A DNA stretch of 64,000 bases from assembly GCF_031846565.1 (NCBI RefSeq), contig NZ_JAVRHL010000003.1, positions 806,001-870,000 of the forward strand, read 5' to 3'. The notes under the pieces are model-generated. The model searched no databases. It was not told the DNA's origin and was given only the letters and a program-made list of their open reading frames with translations. This document shows, in pieces, positions 60,516 through 64,000 of the stretch (positions are counted from its first letter, which is position 1; every line of letters begins with the position of its first letter). The translations under genes and the position numbers were made by a program. Source of the stretch: Tropicimonas_B omnivorans (GTDB lineage Bacteria > Pseudomonadota > Alphaproteobacteria > Rhodobacterales > Rhodobacteraceae).

Positions 60516-61052
60516 ATGGCCGGATCGGTGAACAAGGTCATCCTGATCGGAAATCTGGGTCGGGACCCGGAAGTCAGGACCTTCCAGAACGGCGGAAAGG
60601 TCTGCAACCTGCGGATCGCGACGTCCGACACCTGGAAGGACAAGAATACGGGCGAGCGCCGCGAGAAGACCGAATGGCACTCCGTGGCGATCTTCTCGGA
60701 GCCGCTGGCGCGCGTCGCCGAGCAGTATCTGCGCAAGGGCTCCAAGGTCTATATCGAGGGTCAGCTCGAGACGCGGAAATACCAGGACCAGTCCGGCGCC
60801 GATCGCTATTCGACCGAGGTGGTGCTGCGGCCCTACACCTCGACGCTCACCATGCTCGACGGCCGCGGTGAAGGCGGCGGCGGCGGCGGCGGCAACTATG
60901 GCGGCGGATCCGGCGGCGGCAACTATGGCGGCGGATCCGGCGGCGGCGGCTACGGTGGTGGTGGCGGAGGCGGCGGCGGTTACGACGACCGCGGCACCGG
61001 CGGCTCCTCCGGTCCCGGCGGCAGCGATTTCGACGACGAGATCCCGTTCTAG
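60516..61052 (+). CDS. ssb: Single-stranded DNA-binding protein
   Basis: A 178-residue SSB. The OB-fold covers 1-115: SVNKVILIGNLGRDPEVRTF, then WKDKNTGERREKTEWHSVAIF and GSKVYIEGQLETRKYQDQ. It is followed by a Gly/Asn/Tyr-rich linker and the conserved acidic tip DFDDEIPF that binds replication and repair partners. The linker contains two exact 27-bp repeats. The start fits the family (MAGSVNKVILIGNLG). No LexA-type box (GTTC-N7-GTTC) was seen upstream. Confidence 0.96.
   Translation: MAGSVNKVILIGNLGRDPEVRTFQNGGKVCNLRIATSDTWKDKNTGERREKTEWHSVAIFSEPLARVAEQYLRKGSKVYIEGQLETRKYQDQSGADRYSTEVVLRPYTSTLTMLDGRGEGGGGGGGNYGGGSGGGNYGGGSGGGGYGGGGGGGGGYDDRGTGGSSGPGGSDFDDEIPF
60885..60938 (+). repeat. Two exact 27-bp tandem repeats in ssb linker
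   Basis: Two copies (60885-60911 and 60912-60938) each coding GGGNYGGGS, with a degenerate third part after them. Being in frame, copy-number change would only alter linker length. Confidence 0.8.
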
Positions 61053-61181
61053 AATTGCTTTCCGTCGCGGGGCCCGGTTGCGCGAATGCGCACGGGTCCT
61101 GCGCCGGGGCGCCAATAGCGGGGCGGCCGCACTTCGATGTACCTCGATCGCAACGAAACACTGCATCGGAGCAGATATCTC

Positions 61182-61580
61182 ATGTCGACCGCCCTTACCG
61201 CCCACGCCCCCAAGATGCTCAGCGTCCTGCGCATCGTGTCCGCCCTCATCTTCCTGGCGCACGGAACCCAGAAACTGCTGAACTTCCCGGCCAGCGACAT
61301 GAACCCCCCGCTTCTCTCCATGTTCGGCATCGCCGGCCTGATCGAGCTGGTGGGCGGCATCCTGCTTCTGATCGGTCTGTTCACCCGCCCCGTCGCCTTC
61401 ATCTGCTCCGGCCTGATGGCCGCGGCGTACTTCATTGCCCATGCACCGCAGAGCGCGTTTCCGGCGCTCAACGGCGGCGACGCGGCGATCCTCTACTGCT
61501 TCGTGTTCCTGTACTTCGTGTTCTCCGGCCCCGGTGTCTGGAGCGTGGACGCCGCGCGCAGCAAGTCCACCCTCGCCTAA
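61182..61580 (+). CDS. DoxX-family membrane protein
   Basis: A 132-residue protein with four TMs: LRIVSALIFLAHGTQKLLNFP, then LSMFGIAGLIELVGGILLLIGL and FTRPVAFICSGLMAAAYF, with LYCFVFLYFVFSGPG at the end. DoxX-like proteins include oxidoreductase membrane subunits and thiosulfate:quinone reductase parts; in small standalone forms the role is unclear. GGAG lies ten bases before the ATG at 61182, chosen over 61137. Its stop overlaps the aroB stop by 4 bp (convergent). Confidence 0.88.
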   Translation: MSTALTAHAPKMLSVLRIVSALIFLAHGTQKLLNFPASDMNPPLLSMFGIAGLIELVGGILLLIGLFTRPVAFICSGLMAAAYFIAHAPQSAFPALNGGDAAILYCFVFLYFVFSGPGVWSVDAARSKSTLA

Positions 61581-62683
61581 GCGGCCAGCGCGTCCTCGAG
61601 GAGGGCGCGCACCGCATCCGGCGGCACGTCCGACGTAACGAAAGCGTCCCCTATCCCGCGGGCCAGGATGAAGCGCAGCCGGCCGTCCACAACTTTCTTG
61701 TCCTGAGCCATCAGGGCAAGAAGCCCCTCCGCGTCCGGCAGGTCGCCAGGGATGTCCGAAAGACGCATCCGCATTCCCATCCGGTCGAGATGCGCGCGCA
61801 CCCGGCTCGGCTCCTCCTGCGGACAGAGGTTCAGGCGCGCCGAGAGGTCGAAGGCCAGAGCGCAGCCGATCGCGACGCCCTCACCATGCAGCAGCCGGTC
61901 CGAGTACCCCGTCGCGGCCTCGAGCGCATGGCCAAAGGTATGGCCGAGATTGAGGAGCGCGCGGTCGCCCTGCTCGGTTTCGTCCCGCACCACGATATCC
62001 GCCTTCATCTGAACGGAGCGCCGAACCGCCTCCGCGCGGGCAGCCCCGTCGCCGCGCGCCAGCGCCTGGCCGTTCTCCTCGAGCCAGCCGAAGAAGCCTT
62101 CGTCCCCCAGAAGCCCGTATTTCACCACTTCGCCGTAGCCCGCGATGAAATCCCGCTCCGGGAGCGTCTCCAGCGCGTCCACGTCCGCCAGCACGAGGCT
62201 CGGCTGGTGGAAGGCGCCGATGAGGTTCTTCCCGAGGGGGGAATTGATGCCGGTCTTGCCGCCGACGGAGCTGTCCACCTGCGCCAGAAGACTCGTCGGA
62301 ATCTGCACGAGGCGCACGCCCCGGCGCAGGATCGCCGCCGCGAATCCCGCAAGATCGCCGATCACGCCGCCCCCGAGCGCCAGGACGACGTCGCGGCGCT
62401 CGACGCGTTCGGCAACCAGCCATTCCGTGACACGCTCCAGTTGGGACCAGCACTTCGTGCCCTCGCCCGGTGGCAGGACAAGCGACGCGCAATCGATCCC
62501 GGCCGCCTCCAGCCCGTCGCGAAGCGGCCCCAGATGCAGCGCGGCCACATTCTCCTCGGTCACGACCGCCACCCGGCGTCGCGCCAGTAGAGGTGCGATT
62601 TCCTCGCCGGCGCGGGCGATCAGGCCCTGGCCTATGCGCACGTCGTAGGCGCGGGATCCAAGGGGGACATGGACGTCAGGCAT
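61577..62683 (-). CDS. aroB: 3-dehydroquinate synthase
   Basis: A 368-residue NAD- and zinc-dependent enzyme that cyclises DAHP to 3-dehydroquinate, second step of the shikimate pathway. Features are LALGGGVIGDLAGFAAAI, QIPTSLLAQVDSSVGGKTGIN, GEVVKYGLL, the metal His in LNLGHTFGHALE and HGEGVAIGCA. The start overlaps the aroK stop by 8 bp, so the two form an operon. Confidence 0.96.
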   Translation of the reverse strand: MPDVHVPLGSRAYDVRIGQGLIARAGEEIAPLLARRRVAVVTEENVAALHLGPLRDGLEAAGIDCASLVLPPGEGTKCWSQLERVTEWLVAERVERRDVVLALGGGVIGDLAGFAAAILRRGVRLVQIPTSLLAQVDSSVGGKTGINSPLGKNLIGAFHQPSLVLADVDALETLPERDFIAGYGEVVKYGLLGDEGFFGWLEENGQALARGDGAARAEAVRRSVQMKADIVVRDETEQGDRALLNLGHTFGHALEAATGYSDRLLHGEGVAIGCALAFDLSARLNLCPQEEPSRVRAHLDRMGMRMRLSDIPGDLPDAEGLLALMAQDKKVVDGRLRFILARGIGDAFVTSDVPPDAVRALLEDALAA

Positions 62684-63227
62684 GGGTCCTCTCCAGAATG
62701 TCGGTCCGCGTGGCGAGAATGCGCGTCACTTCCTCGGCCATATCGGCGACCGAATAAGACGGATCCGCCTCGGCGGTGAGATCCGCCAGGGCATAGACCG
62801 GCTCGCGCTCAGACGCGATGCGCTCCAGCGTGGCGCGTGGATCGGCGGTGCGCAGGAGCGGACGCGTGTCCTTGTGACGCACGCGGGACCAGAGCGTCGC
62901 GATATCCACCTTCAGCCAGACGGCAACGCCGTCGCGGGAGATGATGTCGCGGTTCTCCGCGCCCAGATACGCGCCGCCGCCGGTGGAGAGTATCGCGGGC
63001 TCGCCGGTGATCAGCCGCTGGAGGACCTGTCGCTCCTTCAGACGGAAGAAGGGCTCGCCGTCGCGCTCGAAGATCTCGGCAATCGACATGTTCGCCGCCT
63101 TCACGATCTCCGAATCGCTGTCCACGAACGGCACGCCGAGGCGGCGGGCCAGGGCCTGTCCGACCGCGGTCTTCCCCGCTCCCATCATGCCGACGAGGGC
63201 GACGGGTTTCCTCAGGCGCGCGCGCAT
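62676..63227 (-). CDS. aroK: Shikimate kinase
   Basis: A 183-residue kinase with P-loop GMMGAGKTAVG near 13-23, shikimate-binding DSDSEI, ILSTGGGAYL, and the lid region HKDTRPLL. It phosphorylates shikimate at the 3-hydroxyl. The start at 63227 follows AAAAGGGGAAGC; the longer frame to 63419 reads into the divergent small gene. It is followed by aroB with an overlap. Confidence 0.94.
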   Translation of the reverse strand: MRARLRKPVALVGMMGAGKTAVGQALARRLGVPFVDSDSEIVKAANMSIAEIFERDGEPFFRLKERQVLQRLITGEPAILSTGGGAYLGAENRDIISRDGVAVWLKVDIATLWSRVRHKDTRPLLRTADPRATLERIASEREPVYALADLTAEADPSYSVADMAEEVTRILATRTDILERTHA

Positions 63228-63369
63228 CGTGCTTCCCCTTTTGCGGGCGCGATCCCGCGCAAATTGTCGTGTTGGCCCCTGAATGGCGTGAAACCGCCGT
63301 CGATGCCATATATAAGTTTCCACGGTCCGTCCGGAGAGGCGGCAAGGGACAGGCAAGGACGGGCGAAAA

Positions 63370-63504
63370 ATGTGGCGATTGATCAAGCTGTTGTTCTTCC
63401 TCGCGGTGATCGGCGCCATCGGGCTGGTGGGCTTTGCCTATTTCGGTGACCTGACGCCGCAGCAGCAGGACGTGACCGAGCCCGTGACCCTTGATGTGGA
63501 CTAG
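63370..63504 (+). CDS. Small single-pass membrane protein
   Basis: A 44-residue protein: a short cytoplasmic start MWRLIK, one TM (LLFFLAVIGAIGLVGFAYF) and an acidic periplasmic tail rich in Gln, Thr and Val. It lies 142 bp from the divergent aroK start. An AGGACGGG-like site precedes the ATG. The next gene starts inside its last codons. No known function; it looks like a genuine gene because the frame, start site and overlap fit an operon. Confidence 0.7.
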   Translation: MWRLIKLLFFLAVIGAIGLVGFAYFGDLTPQQQDVTEPVTLDVD

Positions 63505-64000
63505 AAGCGCCCTTCTCTGCCTCCCGCTCCTGACCGGGCTTGCAGCTCCGGCAGCGGCTCAGGCGCCGCTTTCGGGCGTCGACTGGCTGTCAGACGTCCT
63601 CGCCGAGCCGACCCGTCCGGATGAGCCGCCGGTCTCGTCCGGCGCGGCTTTTCCCGAGGTGACCGTTCGGCCGCTGGACATGCCGATGCCCGACGCGATC
63701 GGGCTCGTACCGCGCTCCCAGACGGGCCTGCCGGCGGATCTCTGGGGCAAGTCCTCGACGGAGGCGCTAGCGCGGCGCATGTCCGGCTTTCCCGCCTCCG
63801 CCCTGCCCGCCGCTCGGGATCTGCATCAGCTTCTGCTGACGGCGGAGGTGGACCCGCCGAAGGACGCGGGCCCGGACGGGCGCCTTCTTCTGGCGCGGGT
63901 GGATGCGCTTCTCGCGCTCGGCGATCTGTCCTCCGCGGGGCAGCTTCTGAGAAAGGCGGACGCAGGCGTGCCAGCGATCTTCCGCCGCGGCTTCGATGTC
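63494..64000 (+). CDS. Secreted protein of unknown function, cut by window end
   Basis: An open frame with no stop to base 64000 (169 codons seen). It starts with a signal peptide (MWTRSALLCLPLLTGLAAPAAAQ) and the mature part is Pro- and Ala-rich, then helical with leucine-rich segments such as GRLLLARVDALLALGDLSSAGQLL. The ATG lies 11 bp inside the end of the preceding small membrane gene, so translation is likely coupled. The helical segments resemble the start of a repeat-type envelope protein, but the domain is cut off. Function is unknown. Confidence 0.75.
   Translation, partial: MWTRSALLCLPLLTGLAAPAAAQAPLSGVDWLSDVLAEPTRPDEPPVSSGAAFPEVTVRPLDMPMPDAIGLVPRSQTGLPADLWGKSSTEALARRMSGFPASALPAARDLHQLLLTAEVDPPKDAGPDGRLLLARVDALLALGDLSSAGQLLRKADAGVPAIFRRGFDV

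Noticed and set aside
60885..60938. CRISPR-like repeat
   Set aside because: The 27-bp units are directly adjacent without spacers and code a Gly-rich SSB linker in frame.
59937..61442. 501-codon minus-strand frame across lytic transglycosylase, ssb and DoxX genes
   Set aside because: It crosses three genes with strong motifs in other frames and includes long alanine/valine runs from Gly repeats.

Overview
The window looks like chromosome of a marine-type alphaproteobacterium of the order Rhodobacterales (Roseobacter/Rhodobacter group). Base composition is roughly two-thirds G+C. Several gene sets are typical of that order: a sulfolipid operon in the order sqdB-sqdD-sqdC, overlapping ornithine-lipid genes olsB-olsA, the CtrA-pathway phosphotransferase chpT next to a DUF3553 gene, a class II DAHP synthase, bdhA beside a patatin gene, and a PstA/PstC pair with long periplasmic inserts. 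No rRNA, tRNA, IS element, prophage or CRISPR array was seen. Genus cannot be told from the sequence alone.

Layout. 1-2178: 3'-part of an RND efflux pump. 2278-7814: complete oligopeptide ABC operon (oppABCDF, minus strand). 8012-11570: lipid A acyltransferase, Bcr/CflA-type MFS exporter, FrnE-like DsbA protein, CsbD-like acidic protein. 11772-13595: lone YejA-type binding protein. 13596-13931: divergent gap with a strong terminator and promoter that together suggest a small RNA. 13932-15748: bdhA and patatin phospholipase. 15811-18617: DUF502 protein, then rpsB-tsf with hairpin-rich leader. 19024-28715: TauE/SafE exporter, then the minus-strand phosphate block gmk, gamma-carbonic anhydrase, phoR, pstSCAB, phoU, phoB, with a three-repeat Pho box before pstS. 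29042-33122: PAS protein, a possible structured RNA, class II DAHP synthase, GlxA-type regulator, small secreted protein. 33325-39960: branched-chain amino-acid type ABC operon interrupted by three small secreted Cys-containing proteins. 39990-43385: M32 carboxypeptidase, heme A synthase, TrmJ-like methylase. 43456-46050: chpT, DUF3553, olsB, olsA. 46093-47699: cheB-cheD. 47865-50611: L,D-transpeptidase and DsbD/ScsB reductase. 50608-53503: sqdBDC. 53597-64000: lipA, CNNM/CorC protein, AraC regulator, DUF1206 protein, DEAD-box helicase, lytic transglycosylase, ssb, DoxX, aroB-aroK, and two small envelope genes, the last cut by the window end.

Themes. Phosphate stress links distant parts of the window. 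The pst-pho operon carries a Pho box of three 7-mers at 11-bp period, and a second box with the same geometry lies just before sqdB. This suggests that PhoB switches on sulfolipid, a phosphorus-free membrane lipid, together with phosphate import. The other phosphorus-free lipid operon here (olsBA) has no such box but has a perfect CtrA-type site (TTAA-N7-TTAA) near the CtrA-pathway gene chpT. A second theme is that all three ABC operons that start with their binding-protein gene (opp, pst, liv) have a GC-rich hairpin straight after it, as expected for keeping binding protein in excess over membrane subunits.
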